DNA from: a virus
Reading direction: 5' to 3' (one strand)
Length of the DNA: 44,821 nt
IMG/VR virus record: IMGVR_UViG_3300027741_002763
Span: 1-44,821 of that record
The translations under genes were made by a program, and so were the position numbers. How positions within the stretch are numbered: the first letter of the stretch is position 1; every line of letters begins with the position of its first letter. Shown in pieces: positions 34,827 through 43,740 of the stretch. The notes under the pieces were generated by a model, which worked only from the letters and a program-made list of their open reading frames with translations, was not told the DNA's origin and searched no databases.

Positions 34827-35921
34827 TTATCCTGATATGTTTGCTGGTGGTGTTATTTGTTCTTGAGTTACAGGTAATGTAGCTGGTATTAATCCAGCAA
34901 ACGATAAAGGAAAGCCAATTAATTGAAGAAAACTACAAAATGTAAATGGTATATACGTCAATAGTGCACCGAGACCAATTCGATTGAAAAACTCTTTTAC
35001 AAGTTTCATCCAATTCTCTATTAAGTATAGTGGCCACTTAACAACAAAATCTTTGGCAGCAGAGATCAATCTATTTATTGTAAGTTCAGCAGATTCCGTC
35101 ACATCCTCATATGCACCACCTAATAAATCCAAAAGTGTAAATCCAAAAATATTTATTGACTTTAAAGTAGCAATTATCATTTTGTAATATTGTTCAATTG
35201 GTAAAAGTTTTGAAACAGATGCAATTGCATCTTCAATAATTGTTTCAATATCTAAAGTAACCAGGGCCACAAGTGAAGGCAAACCAAGAGATCTCCAAAT
35301 TGAATTAAACATTCCGATTAATGTATTGAACGCCGCGTGTAATATGCCGGTAGCAATGTTTGTCATTTCCATCACAAACCAAGACCAAATTTCTTGTACT
35401 TGCATTTCTGGGGCTTCAAGACCGAATTCACCACTAAATGATTTCCCAAGTCTACCAACTACTGCAAGAGCACCATTTAGATTTTTTGTTATTCTTGATT
35501 TCACTTCCGCTCTATATTCGGCGTCTGTAAATAATTGCAGAATATTTACATTACCAAGAAATGGTACAGGGATTGTAACTAATCCATTGATAATTGATCC
35601 AATAATTTCCAAACATTTTGCTAGAACATAAAGTTTAAACTCATATACAATAGCTCTAGCTTTAATTTCCCATTCATATTCGGGCATTGATAAAGCACCA
35701 AAAACAGGTTTTGTTACTGAAATAGGAAAATTACCAAGTAAATCATCAATTGACTTTAATGTGATTCTAATTTGATCTGCTATTTCTTTATAACCAATTA
35801 CGGTCAATATTGCTGGCAATGAAGCCATCTTTTTTAATGCTATAGCAAGATCGCCTGGCTTCGGTAAAAGAGTGTCTGGACAACCGACATCCTTAATTAT
35901 ATCAGAAGTGTTTATTGTCAT
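34827..35921 (-). CDS. Unrecognised baseplate-cluster protein
   Basis: I do not recognise this 364-residue protein. It is mostly helical with several long hydrophobic stretches (CLEIIGSIINGLVTIPVPFL, about 103-122; a C-terminal FCSFLQLIGFPLSFAGLIPA, about 327-346). These are broken by Pro and charged residues, so they look more like amphipathic structural helices than clear membrane spans. The N-terminus has Cys-Pro and a KPGDLAIALKKMASLPAIL segment. It sits between gp25 and the spike needle, in the position where T4 has no gene. It may be a virion component passing with the spike, or a baseplate assembly factor. Confidence 0.75.
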   Translation of the reverse strand: MTINTSDIIKDVGCPDTLLPKPGDLAIALKKMASLPAILTVIGYKEIADQIRITLKSIDDLLGNFPISVTKPVFGALSMPEYEWEIKARAIVYEFKLYVLAKCLEIIGSIINGLVTIPVPFLGNVNILQLFTDAEYRAEVKSRITKNLNGALAVVGRLGKSFSGEFGLEAPEMQVQEIWSWFVMEMTNIATGILHAAFNTLIGMFNSIWRSLGLPSLVALVTLDIETIIEDAIASVSKLLPIEQYYKMIIATLKSINIFGFTLLDLLGGAYEDVTESAELTINRLISAAKDFVVKWPLYLIENWMKLVKEFFNRIGLGALLTYIPFTFCSFLQLIGFPLSFAGLIPATLPVTQEQITPPANISG

Positions 35922-35927
35922 AATTTA

Positions 35928-36665
35928 TTATCCATTTAGAATAATCTTACTTGCGGTAACAATAGTTTTACCAACAGACGTTGAATTAACTTGGCCTTTA
36001 GAGTTGATAGTGACATCACCGGAAGATGGTTTTGTATCTCCAGCCGTTGTAAACGTAATTGATTCAGCATCAATAATGAAATTTTTACATTGGAATCTTA
36101 TACTACCATCACTGACAATCTCAATATCACCATTGGAAGTTACAAACCAATTCCCAGATATTATTTCGGTTTTTGTATCTCCAATTCTTGTTACGGATTT
36201 ACCAGTTATATCCTTAAATTCATTACCTTTGATTGTTGATGTATGTTTACCGCCGACTAAATCAGTCCTATCACCAACTACTTTTTCTATTAAATTGCCA
36301 CCGGCTCCCAAAACAAAATTACCACCAGCTGCTGTATATCTATTGCCTGCAGTTTCTTCGCTTACGGAACCGTCTACATTGACATTCATTACACCTTTTA
36401 CTTTTAAATCATAATGACCATCAACTGTAGTCGAAAAACCATCGCACATATAATAATATGATTTACCGACAGAGTTAACTACAGTTCTTCCATCTTTATC
36501 AATCTCTACATAAGATCCTTTGGTGTGTGAAATTCGTAAACTTTCCTTGCCTGGGGTATCATTAATATGAATTTCATGACCACTACGTGTAATCGTTGCT
36601 TGATTATACGGATATTCGGCTTCGAAAGTAGATGGAGGGTGACGACGGTTATTTGTATCCGACAT
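35928..36665 (-). CDS. Membrane-piercing spike/needle (gp5 C-terminal-like beta-helix)
   Basis: This 245-residue protein is almost entirely short repeating strands: HEIHINDTPGKESLRISHTK (about 30-49), SYVEIDKDGRTVVNSVGKSY, then a ladder of G-x-x-x-T/I-x-G turns (YDLKVKGVMNVNVDGSV, DLVGGKHTSTIKGN). This is the trimeric beta-helix seen in the C-terminus of T4 gp5 and in VgrG-like spikes. It would form the puncturing tip under the baseplate. The OB-domain part of gp5 is encoded next door (36698-38632), so the needle is a separate chain here. No PAAR motif is visible. Confidence 0.8.
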   Translation of the reverse strand: MSDTNNRRHPPSTFEAEYPYNQATITRSGHEIHINDTPGKESLRISHTKGSYVEIDKDGRTVVNSVGKSYYYMCDGFSTTVDGHYDLKVKGVMNVNVDGSVSEETAGNRYTAAGGNFVLGAGGNLIEKVVGDRTDLVGGKHTSTIKGNEFKDITGKSVTRIGDTKTEIISGNWFVTSNGDIEIVSDGSIRFQCKNFIIDAESITFTTAGDTKPSSGDVTINSKGQVNSTSVGKTIVTASKIILNG

Positions 36666-36697
36666 AATTTATCCTATAATTTAAAATATTTTTCAAT

Positions 36698-38632
36698 TTA
36701 ACCACCGGGTCTTGTTAAAGGAGGTAATCCAAGTTCAGCTCTTGTTATATTATTTTGCTCAAAAACACGTCTTGCTCGTTCCGCTGCATATATATCAGGA
36801 TAATTTTCACGCATGTAATTTTCAACATCACCGCTTGTTCTGCTATATACACCTTCTCTTGCCCCGGCAAGTTGATATTGAGTTGCTAATCTATCATATT
36901 CCGAGGCATAAACAGATTGTGCTTGAGCAGCAGGAGCAGAATTTGTTGCTGCAGGAGTTTCAGCAGGTGCGGTATTATTTTCACTACTTCCTTGAGCTGG
37001 TCGACCAGCAAGACCTGCATTTAAATTTTGATCTTGTCTGGCTGCTACAGCTTGTGCTTCAGCAAATTCATCAACATCTGATGATACTTGTGAAGATACC
37101 AATCTTGCTTTTTTGATATTTGTTTGAAATATTGATTGTAGACCCGAAGCAATTGTTGGGATAAGAGCGGCAACGGTTGCAATTTTATTAGCTCCACCAA
37201 ATCCTGCACCAAGAATTCTTGATAAACCAAATGTCTGTGTAAAATTAAGACTACTGGATACAGCTTGTGATAATGTATTAAATGTAAGAGATCCACCACT
37301 TAATAATGTATTGCCGATTACACTTGTGAAATGATTTTGTGTTGCAAAAGAAGTATGTTCTTGTGCGTTTGCATAATTAGGTTGACCGTTTCTTAAAGTA
37401 TAAACAGATAAACCAGTGGCTGGATCATTCCATTCAATATACCCGGGATGTGGATCATTTTCAACGGTATAATATTGCTGAATATAATTATCAGGTGGTG
37501 TTTGTAAAATACTAGCTGAAGCAGGTCTTGATGATGTTGCGGTAGCTACTGCGGCTATAGGAATGGTAGGTACAGAATTTAGTAGTGTTTTAATTCCTAA
37601 ATTTGCCGCACCTGAAACGGCATTACCTGCTGCAGTAACAGCACCTGTTGTCAAGTTAATTACATTATTAAGACCACCGGTAATTGTACCGACAATATTA
37701 TTTAATCCACCAATTACAGATGCCATAGTAAAATCTGCGGCTTTAAATAATCCTTGATTAATAGGATTGACACCACAGACACTAATATTTAATGCTTTAA
37801 TAAGATCTTGTATTGCTTTTACACCAGAGACAGCTTTATTTAGCATCCCCATCAATTTGAATAAACCTATTTTATTAGCAAACGATAAAATAGCATTACG
37901 GATAGCCCCAACCGCGGTTCTAACAATACCTGAAACAATTCCTTGGACAGTATTGCCAAGAAAATTAAATATCGAATTAACGGAAATAAGACTATTATTT
38001 AAACATGGTAATGATGATAATGTTCCGAGTGGGTCAACCGCTTTTTTAATGTCTAAAACATCGCTGGTATTATCTTTACTAGCAGAAGCTGTTGTTGGTA
38101 ATCCTGCATTTGCCATATTTCTTTGAACAGCGGTTGTAACATTAGCACCTTGGCTACTGTTTACAGAAGAAATACTTGCGGTACCAGAATCAATATTTGA
38201 AATTGAAACTCTATTATCATTTAATGAAGAATATGGGTTATTAGGATTGCCTTGGGAAGATTGAGGAATACTACCAGTATTTGTATTAATTCTTGGTGCA
38301 CCATTAAGAATTTCATGGTCTATAGGATCACCTGCTTTGCCAATTGATCCTATGACTAATGGATATTGAAGATCATTACCGTCGGCCCAGAATCCTACAA
38401 CACGAGAACCAACCACCAATCCAACAGGCGCGGATCCTATTCTACCGATAGCAGCTGAAGTTACAGATTGTGTTACTTGTGCCCATGGTAAAGCGGAATC
38501 AAGTATATTGGTTCTATCATCGTGTCGACCATATACTCTAATTTTAACTCTTCCAGATTGATGAGGATCATTTACATCGACAACTTCACCAATCCAATAT
38601 ATCATATTTTGACCAAGATTTCTCTCAACCAT
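36698..38632 (-). CDS. gp5: Baseplate hub protein with gp5-type OB fold, no lysozyme domain visible
   Basis: This 644-residue protein opens with an OB-fold domain as in the N-terminus of T4 gp5 and VgrG (about residues 10-105: WIGEVVDVNDPHQSGRVKIR, then ALPWAQV, GSRVVGFWADGNDLQYPLVI and GSIG). After it I see an Asn/Ser linker, a hydrophobic helical region (about 215-350), a short aromatic domain (VENDPHPGYIEW near 390) and an Ala/Gln-rich helical C-terminus ending in LPPLTRPGG. The T4 gp5 glycosidase motifs and the beta-helix are absent. It should trimerise on the gp27-like ring and carry the separate needle. The start ATG is 4 bases from the gp27-like stop, with GGTTAAAT-type weak signals only. 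Confidence 0.75.
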   Translation of the reverse strand: MVERNLGQNMIYWIGEVVDVNDPHQSGRVKIRVYGRHDDRTNILDSALPWAQVTQSVTSAAIGRIGSAPVGLVVGSRVVGFWADGNDLQYPLVIGSIGKAGDPIDHEILNGAPRINTNTGSIPQSSQGNPNNPYSSLNDNRVSISNIDSGTASISSVNSSQGANVTTAVQRNMANAGLPTTASASKDNTSDVLDIKKAVDPLGTLSSLPCLNNSLISVNSIFNFLGNTVQGIVSGIVRTAVGAIRNAILSFANKIGLFKLMGMLNKAVSGVKAIQDLIKALNISVCGVNPINQGLFKAADFTMASVIGGLNNIVGTITGGLNNVINLTTGAVTAAGNAVSGAANLGIKTLLNSVPTIPIAAVATATSSRPASASILQTPPDNYIQQYYTVENDPHPGYIEWNDPATGLSVYTLRNGQPNYANAQEHTSFATQNHFTSVIGNTLLSGGSLTFNTLSQAVSSSLNFTQTFGLSRILGAGFGGANKIATVAALIPTIASGLQSIFQTNIKKARLVSSQVSSDVDEFAEAQAVAARQDQNLNAGLAGRPAQGSSENNTAPAETPAATNSAPAAQAQSVYASEYDRLATQYQLAGAREGVYSRTSGDVENYMRENYPDIYAAERARRVFEQNNITRAELGLPPLTRPGG

Positions 38633-38635
38633 AAT

Positions 38636-39871
38636 TTAACCCTCTCGATAGCGACCTTTTAGACATTCTACAATACACGTATATCTAGGTTTTTCTGCGA
38701 CAAGACCTATTTTATGATGAATTCTTGAAATAAGAAATTTACCGGATAATAATGGATCTTCCGTAACAGTACCAGTTGTAGCTGAATTATTTGGGAAAGT
38801 ACAATTAATAGTAGAACCTGGTGTTAATACAAAATCTCCTGGTACTCTTATCTTTAATGCATTTTGTAATAGTAATGCTATATATGCTTCTAAATTAGGA
38901 GTGCCTTCAGGAATATTGGTTACAGGTCTTTGTGAATTATCGATGGGTATAAATGATTGTGGTGGTATTCTTGGTTTTAAGTATCTGTTAGAAAATGCCC
39001 CTGAAACATCTGACCCGGTACCACCGTCTTTGAATTTAGTATCATTTGTTGGAACATCTATAATATTATATTCACAAGTGGTAAAATTAAATGTTGCTAT
39101 CCTTCTTGGGCCACCATAAGTTACTCGATCAAGTGATGATAATGCTGTAGGTACTTGATATGATAATATATTTCTATCCAGATCGGGACTTAGTACATTA
39201 ACATTTATAGCACTAGATTGTACAAAACTTTTAACCGGGCTTGTAGCAAATAAATTTTCAATTGTAACAAATTTGAATATTTGATTATCCCCATTTCTAG
39301 TTTCAAAAAATACATAAGATGATGATTGATTTTCAACTGATATGGATCTTGATTTTACAAGATTAATTGCTTTATATGGACTTAAATTACTTACAGGTAA
39401 TATTTGTGGTCCTTTGGTTTGTTCCGTAATTATTTGTTTATCAGTATGAAGATATGTTTTTGCTATATCTTCAACTATCTGTGAATTTAATACGTTCTCA
39501 TAACCTTTTTGTACGTATTCATTTTGTGCATACATGGCTTCAATACTGACACACTTCAGTACATACATTTTTGCTCTTTGATTTGGTAGTTGTTGACCTT
39601 CGCCACGTTCATAAAGAGCAAATTTATAATGTGCTTTAACATCACTTGGACTTACTAGATTAAATTCAACTAATTCATCACCAAGCAAACGCAAATTGCC
39701 GACAATATCTTGTGAGTCAAGAACTGTTATATCACAAACTATTCCTGGTGTAAAGATACTTTCGTAAATTGATGCTGATACAAATGATGTTGTAAGTGTC
39801 AAAGAACCACGAGGAGAAGTTATAAGTAATTTCTCTACCCGTACATCACCAATCGAAATATTATTTCCCAT
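38636..39871 (-). CDS. gp27: Baseplate hub subunit, gp27-like
   Basis: This 411-residue protein is close to T4 gp27 in length (391) and order, adjacent to the gp5-like gene. The N-terminus RVEKLLITSPRGSLTLTTSF and IYESIFTPGIVCDITVLDSQ (about 32-51) are typical of gp27/gpD-type hub proteins, with two tube-like domains. The C-terminal LLSGKFLISRIHHKIG (about 380) is another family mark. Gp27 forms the trimeric ring that links the tail tube to the spike. It directly abuts gp53 (39871/39872). Confidence 0.85.
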   Translation of the reverse strand: MGNNISIGDVRVEKLLITSPRGSLTLTTSFVSASIYESIFTPGIVCDITVLDSQDIVGNLRLLGDELVEFNLVSPSDVKAHYKFALYERGEGQQLPNQRAKMYVLKCVSIEAMYAQNEYVQKGYENVLNSQIVEDIAKTYLHTDKQIITEQTKGPQILPVSNLSPYKAINLVKSRSISVENQSSSYVFFETRNGDNQIFKFVTIENLFATSPVKSFVQSSAINVNVLSPDLDRNILSYQVPTALSSLDRVTYGGPRRIATFNFTTCEYNIIDVPTNDTKFKDGGTGSDVSGAFSNRYLKPRIPPQSFIPIDNSQRPVTNIPEGTPNLEAYIALLLQNALKIRVPGDFVLTPGSTINCTFPNNSATTGTVTEDPLLSGKFLISRIHHKIGLVAEKPRYTCIVECLKGRYREG

Positions 39872-40774
39872 TTATTTTAACAAAGCCTTTAGTTCACCTG
39901 CAATTTGAGTTGAATATTGTTTCTTTAAAACTTGAATTGACTTATTTTTCTCATTAATTTCAGCTTCATATTCATAATAATAAACTGGACTCCAATAAGT
40001 TGTTTCATTTACAGGAATATTATTTGTTATAAGAGTTGCATTGGTATAAAGTGTTTTAACTCGAGTTTCTCTACCCATAATATAATGTGTGGAACCATTT
40101 TCAGTTACATTACCAGATGTGTGCTGAATTAAAAGTGGTGAAACACTTGTTTGTCCATTTGTTGTTATATACTCAACACTTTTTCCACAAACTTGACCAC
40201 TTCCTATAATTGTATTACCATTATATACATCAACTATTTCATCCGTAACAAATGCAGGAGCTTCGACTGTATATTGAACAACCGCGTTTGTTGTTAGTTT
40301 CCAGTCAATCTGTTTACGTTTATAACCAAGTGGAGTCATGGAATAAAGAATATCACCATAAACTGGTTCATAAAATCGTTTCAGTGATGGATACAAACTT
40401 TGGAAAGTTATTTCAGAAATCGTACCCTCATTAATATACCAATTATTTCTATAGTACTTTATTTTTGAAGTAGCATTTGATAAACTACCATATTTCTTGG
40501 TAATAAAATCATTAAAACTTGCTTGGTCTAGATACCAATCATAATACGGGTCAATTACTTTATTCGTTATATGAAGAATCCAACCCATATATTCATCTTG
40601 ATAATAACGATTTGCTATTTCATCCGGATGTTCATTTTGTTGAATATCATATGGATAATAAAAGATAGGATTATTATAAACAGAATTAAGCGTTTTTACT
40701 CGTTCCGTAATGTTACGAACTGGAGCACCATTATATCTAATAATAGGAAATTTTTCGAAATATTTTTCAGCCAT
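39872..40774 (-). CDS. gp53: Baseplate wedge subunit gp53
   Basis: This 300-residue protein is longer than T4 gp53 (196). The N-terminus EKFPIIRYNGAPVRNITERV and the LysM-like core HPDEIANRYYQDEYMGWILH followed by ITNKVIDPYYDWYLD (about 48-84) are the gp53 signature. Residues beyond about 190 add an extra beta domain (DEIVDVYNGNTIIGSGQV) and a helical tail with INEKNKSIQVLKKQYSTQIA. Gp53 clamps wedges around the hub. The gp48 stop is 18 bases upstream. Confidence 0.92.
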   Translation of the reverse strand: MAEKYFEKFPIIRYNGAPVRNITERVKTLNSVYNNPIFYYPYDIQQNEHPDEIANRYYQDEYMGWILHITNKVIDPYYDWYLDQASFNDFITKKYGSLSNATSKIKYYRNNWYINEGTISEITFQSLYPSLKRFYEPVYGDILYSMTPLGYKRKQIDWKLTTNAVVQYTVEAPAFVTDEIVDVYNGNTIIGSGQVCGKSVEYITTNGQTSVSPLLIQHTSGNVTENGSTHYIMGRETRVKTLYTNATLITNNIPVNETTYWSPVYYYEYEAEINEKNKSIQVLKKQYSTQIAGELKALLK

Positions 40775-40792
40775 TCTTTAAATTCCTAATTA

Positions 40793-41845
40793 TTAACCTG
40801 GTAATTGTACTGTGGAAAATTGTGCGGCTTGATTAATTGCTTCACTGTTGGTTTGTACATCACGAATAAGTTGACTTGCGGGTATTGGCGCCGCATTTTC
40901 AGCAACTGTATCATTTGATCTTGTTGATGTGTAATCTCTATTAGTCCAGTATTCAATCTCTTTTAATTGTATAGTAATTGTAACTGCAGTTGGTGCATCA
41001 GTTCTTCTGTAAAAGGAAGGAGCAGAACCAGGTGCATAATTTACTGAAATACTTTCAACAACTGCAGGTTTGAATCTATACAAAAATTCACTTGAAGGAT
41101 GTAAACTAACTGTTACCATACTTGGGAATGAAAATATTAAACCTATACCATCACTTATACCAGGTAATGAATGATATTGAAAAGTGGTAATGATATCTCT
41201 AACAATACCACTCTCGATTTCATTTTTAGGTATTAATTTCCAAGTAAATGTATGTGATTTAAAATTTGGTCGTTCAAATAAAACCGTTTGGTACGGATTA
41301 ACTGTTAATCCGAGGTATGATCTAATTCCTTTACCTGCATTAGTATCTTGTAAACCCTGTACAAATTCCGCAGCAACTCCTTTTAAGGCTGACGTTCCAA
41401 TATCTGCTACGGATTGAAGTGAAGAAATAGCACTACCTGTTTGTTCTCGATTTATTGCTGCTTGTTCCAAAGCGGCACCAACTAAAGGATCCATATCAGG
41501 TGTTGAATAACTAACTGATGTATTATCTTTTAAATTATCGGGTATAGGTAATCTAATTGTACTTTTTGATCTTAAAAATGGTGAATTATTAATTGATCTT
41601 TTTACATATTCTTGAAAAAGAAATGACATATAAAATTTGGTGGTTGTGGTTAAATCACTGGGAAATTCACTTTGTTGTTGGAATTGATTTGCCATTTCAG
41701 ATCTAGAATTATAAAGATTTTGAGCATCACCATAAGCTAAATAAGCACCAGCGCCAACAGCAACACCGGTTGCAACCGCACCGACAGTTTGTACTGTAGC
41801 ACTGACGACACTAGCACCTCCAGCAGCAGTAGTAAGTATACCCAT
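40793..41845 (-). CDS. gp48: Baseplate tail-tube cap gp48
   Basis: This 350-residue protein matches T4 gp48 (364) in length and layout. A Gly/Ala/Val-rich N-terminal segment (VVSATVQTVGAVATGVAVGA, about 13-32) may be a hydrophobic helix. The core NPYQTVLFERPNFKSHTFTW followed by KLIPKNEIES (about 187-215), PSMVTVSLHPSSEFLYRFKP and TITIQLKEIEYWTNRDY are tail-tube-fold features shared by gp48 and gp54. It caps the hub so the tube can be built. It is the first gene of the leftward baseplate block, behind a perfect late box 32 bases upstream. Gp54 is the main alternative name. Confidence 0.85.
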   Translation of the reverse strand: MGILTTAAGGASVVSATVQTVGAVATGVAVGAGAYLAYGDAQNLYNSRSEMANQFQQQSEFPSDLTTTTKFYMSFLFQEYVKRSINNSPFLRSKSTIRLPIPDNLKDNTSVSYSTPDMDPLVGAALEQAAINREQTGSAISSLQSVADIGTSALKGVAAEFVQGLQDTNAGKGIRSYLGLTVNPYQTVLFERPNFKSHTFTWKLIPKNEIESGIVRDIITTFQYHSLPGISDGIGLIFSFPSMVTVSLHPSSEFLYRFKPAVVESISVNYAPGSAPSFYRRTDAPTAVTITIQLKEIEYWTNRDYTSTRSNDTVAENAAPIPASQLIRDVQTNSEAINQAAQFSTVQLPG

Positions 41846-41858
41846 TTTCCAGTCCTAG

Positions 41859-41866
41859 AATAAATA
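41859..41866 (+). promoter_or_regulatory. Candidate rightward late promoter box (one mismatch)
   Basis: The plus strand reads AATAAATA, one base from TATAAATA, 32 bases before the gp4 ATG. It has the right position and orientation for the rightward gene block, but AT-rich sequence can give it by chance. Confidence 0.4.
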
Positions 41867-41876
41867 TGATTATTCT

Positions 41877-41884
41877 TATTTATA
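41877..41884 (-). promoter_or_regulatory. T4-type late promoter box for the baseplate block
   Basis: Minus-strand TATAAATA, exact, in the 52-base gap between gp48 and gp4, 32 bases before the gp48 ATG at 41845. It probably starts the long leftward transcript from gp48 to the gp7-like gene. Confidence 0.8.
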
Positions 41885-41897
41885 CTGATAATTCAAA

Positions 41898-42329
41898 ATG
41901 GCAAAATATCTACAAGGCTTTTTCAAACCTTTAAACCCTCATAAATATAAAGGGAATCCAACTAATATCGTATATCGTTCTAGTTGGGAATTACGACTCA
42001 TGTCTCACTTTGATGAGCATCAAAATGTGGTATGGTGGTCATCAGAAGAACATGTGGTTCAATATCGTTCACCAATTGATGGAAAAATTCATCGTTACTT
42101 TCCCGACTTTATTATAAATACAAGGAATAAAGAAACGATTATGATCGAAGTAAAACCTTTGGCGCAAACAATTGAACCCAAGAAACAAAAGACTCCAACT
42201 AAAAGATATATTAACGAAGTATATACATGGGGTGTAAATTCTGCAAAATGGCATGCGGCGGAAGAATATTGCAAAAATCGAGGATGGAAATTCCAAATAA
42301 TGACCGAAAAAGATATTTACGGTAAATGA
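41898..42329 (+). CDS. gp4: Head completion protein gp4 (PD-(D/E)xK nuclease fold)
   Basis: This 143-residue protein is like T4 gp4 (150), which finishes the filled head so a tail can attach. It carries a TnsA-like nuclease core: RSSWELRLM (28-36) with Glu31, YFPDFII (67-73) with Asp70, and IMIEVKP (81-87) with Glu84 and Lys86, the D...E-x-K catalytic set. All key residues are present. No clear Shine-Dalgarno is seen before the ATG. It is the first of four rightward genes; its TGA overlaps the next ATG (ATGA). Confidence 0.9.
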   Translation: MAKYLQGFFKPLNPHKYKGNPTNIVYRSSWELRLMSHFDEHQNVVWWSSEEHVVQYRSPIDGKIHRYFPDFIINTRNKETIMIEVKPLAQTIEPKKQKTPTKRYINEVYTWGVNSAKWHAAEEYCKNRGWKFQIMTEKDIYGK

Positions 42330-42925
42330 CAGCTTATATTTTTCAACAATTATCAGAAAGAGGCCGTGCTGAAGGTATTAATGAAACCACAAAACGCAGA
42401 GATGCTAGAAGATGGTTTCAGAATGCAGCACAGAAAGTACAAAGAGTCAATAAAAATTTGATGTTGGATGATCGTGAAAATTTGGTTAATTCAATTGATG
42501 CCGAATCAATTGGTAAAATGTATATGTTTTCGTATTTGCCAAAACATAAAGAAACACTTCCTTATTATGATATGTTTCCTTTAGTGTTTCCGATCGATTT
42601 AAAAAAAGATGGATTTTTAGGTATTAATCTTCATTACTTACCACCCGTTCTAAGAGCAAAGTTAATGAATGCTATATATCAAACAATCAATAACAATGCT
42701 TATAATGATACCACAAAACTTAAAATATCATACAGTATTCTAAGCAATGCTTCTCGTTATCGATATTTTAGTCCATGTATTAAACATTATCTTGGTGCTT
42801 ATGTTCAAAGCAGCTACCTAAATATTGAACCTACAAATTGGGATTCAGCATTAATGTTACCGACAGAGCAATTCAAAAAAGCAACTAAAGAACAAGTCTG
42901 GAAAGATTCAAGAGGTATGATCTAA
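42326..42925 (+). CDS. Conserved-looking structural/assembly protein of unknown function
   Basis: This 199-residue protein begins with a basic helical part (TTKRRDARRWFQNAAQKVQR, 21-40) and has a core LPYYDMFPLVFPIDLKKDGF (78-97) followed by LGINLHYLPPVLRAKLM, then a helical region and a C-terminal PTNWDSALMLPTEQFKKAT. I recall similar proteins with the FPL...GFxGxNxHYL core in many aquatic T4-like phages, but I do not know their role. Its position next to gp4 recalls the T4 gp2 (DNA end protector) neighbourhood; that is a guess. It overlaps gp4 by 4 bases and the next gene by 1 base, so all three are probably translationally coupled. Confidence 0.8.
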   Translation: MTAYIFQQLSERGRAEGINETTKRRDARRWFQNAAQKVQRVNKNLMLDDRENLVNSIDAESIGKMYMFSYLPKHKETLPYYDMFPLVFPIDLKKDGFLGINLHYLPPVLRAKLMNAIYQTINNNAYNDTTKLKISYSILSNASRYRYFSPCIKHYLGAYVQSSYLNIEPTNWDSALMLPTEQFKKATKEQVWKDSRGMI

Positions 42926-43740
42926 TGGCTGGATTTAACATAGCTGAATTTTCCACAAAAATTAATGAACGTGGTACGCTACAGAATAACAAATTTATTG
43001 TCAGTATAACAAAACCGAGAATATTCTCTGATGATGATTTCAACAGAATATTAGAATTTAGAGCTTCCAATGTAAGAATACCTAGTATTAATTTTGATGT
43101 ACTTAGTACATATCGTTATGGTGTAGGACCTCAACAAAAAAATCCAACAAATGTAAATTTCAATGATATTACTATATCGTTTATTGAAACCGAAAGTAAT
43201 TTTATTTGGAAAAGTTTTGCTTGGTGGATTAATGAAATTTTTGATTTCAGTGATCGTGGAAATGGAACCATAAAATATACATCGGAATATAAGCAATACT
43301 ATACATCACCAACCATTAAAATTACTGTATATAATAATAAAGGTGAAAATGTTAATGTGGTAGTTCTTAAGGAAGCTTATCCTATTTCATTAAATGATGT
43401 TGATTTGTCTTGGTCTAATAGAAATAATTTAATGATGATTAATGTAGGCTTTACTTTCAGAGAATGGTATTTTGAAGGATTTGAAACAATTCCTGCGTAT
43501 GAATCTGGTAACATACCTGGTGATAGAATATTTGCATCAAGTCAAGTTGCACCAGCAGCAGCACCCGAAAGACCAGTTACAATATTGCCTACACCACAAC
43601 CTGTTATAAATCAAGGTGGTTTTGATAAAGGTGCACAACGAATTCGTTCAAATAACTGGGCGATTCGTGGTGGAAGTGCTTTTAATAATTATTCCCCCGA
43701 GCTTCAAGAACAACTGAGAGCATTAGAAAATGAACGATAA
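42925..43740 (+). CDS. gp54: Tail-tube-fold protein, probable gp54 tube initiator
   Basis: This 271-residue protein shows the tail-tube fold of the gp19/gp48/gp54 group: RYGVGPQQKNPTNVNFNDIT (53-72) followed by ISFIETESNFIWKSFAWWIN, ISLNDVDLSWSNRNN and MINVGFTFREWYFEGF (to about 189). Its length suits gp54 (320 in T4) better than gp19 (163). The C-terminal 80 residues are Pro/Ala/Gln/Asn-rich and likely flexible (PAAAPERPVTILPTPQP). It would start tail-tube growth on the gp48 cap. The ATG overlaps the previous TAA (TAATG). Confidence 0.65.
   Translation: MAGFNIAEFSTKINERGTLQNNKFIVSITKPRIFSDDDFNRILEFRASNVRIPSINFDVLSTYRYGVGPQQKNPTNVNFNDITISFIETESNFIWKSFAWWINEIFDFSDRGNGTIKYTSEYKQYYTSPTIKITVYNNKGENVNVVVLKEAYPISLNDVDLSWSNRNNLMMINVGFTFREWYFEGFETIPAYESGNIPGDRIFASSQVAPAAAPERPVTILPTPQPVINQGGFDKGAQRIRSNNWAIRGGSAFNNYSPELQEQLRALENER

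Noticed and set aside
37767-38126. 119-codon rightward open frame antisense to the gp5-like gene
   Set aside because: No ribosome binding site, composition is the mirror of the hub gene, and no recognisable domain; it is a shadow frame.
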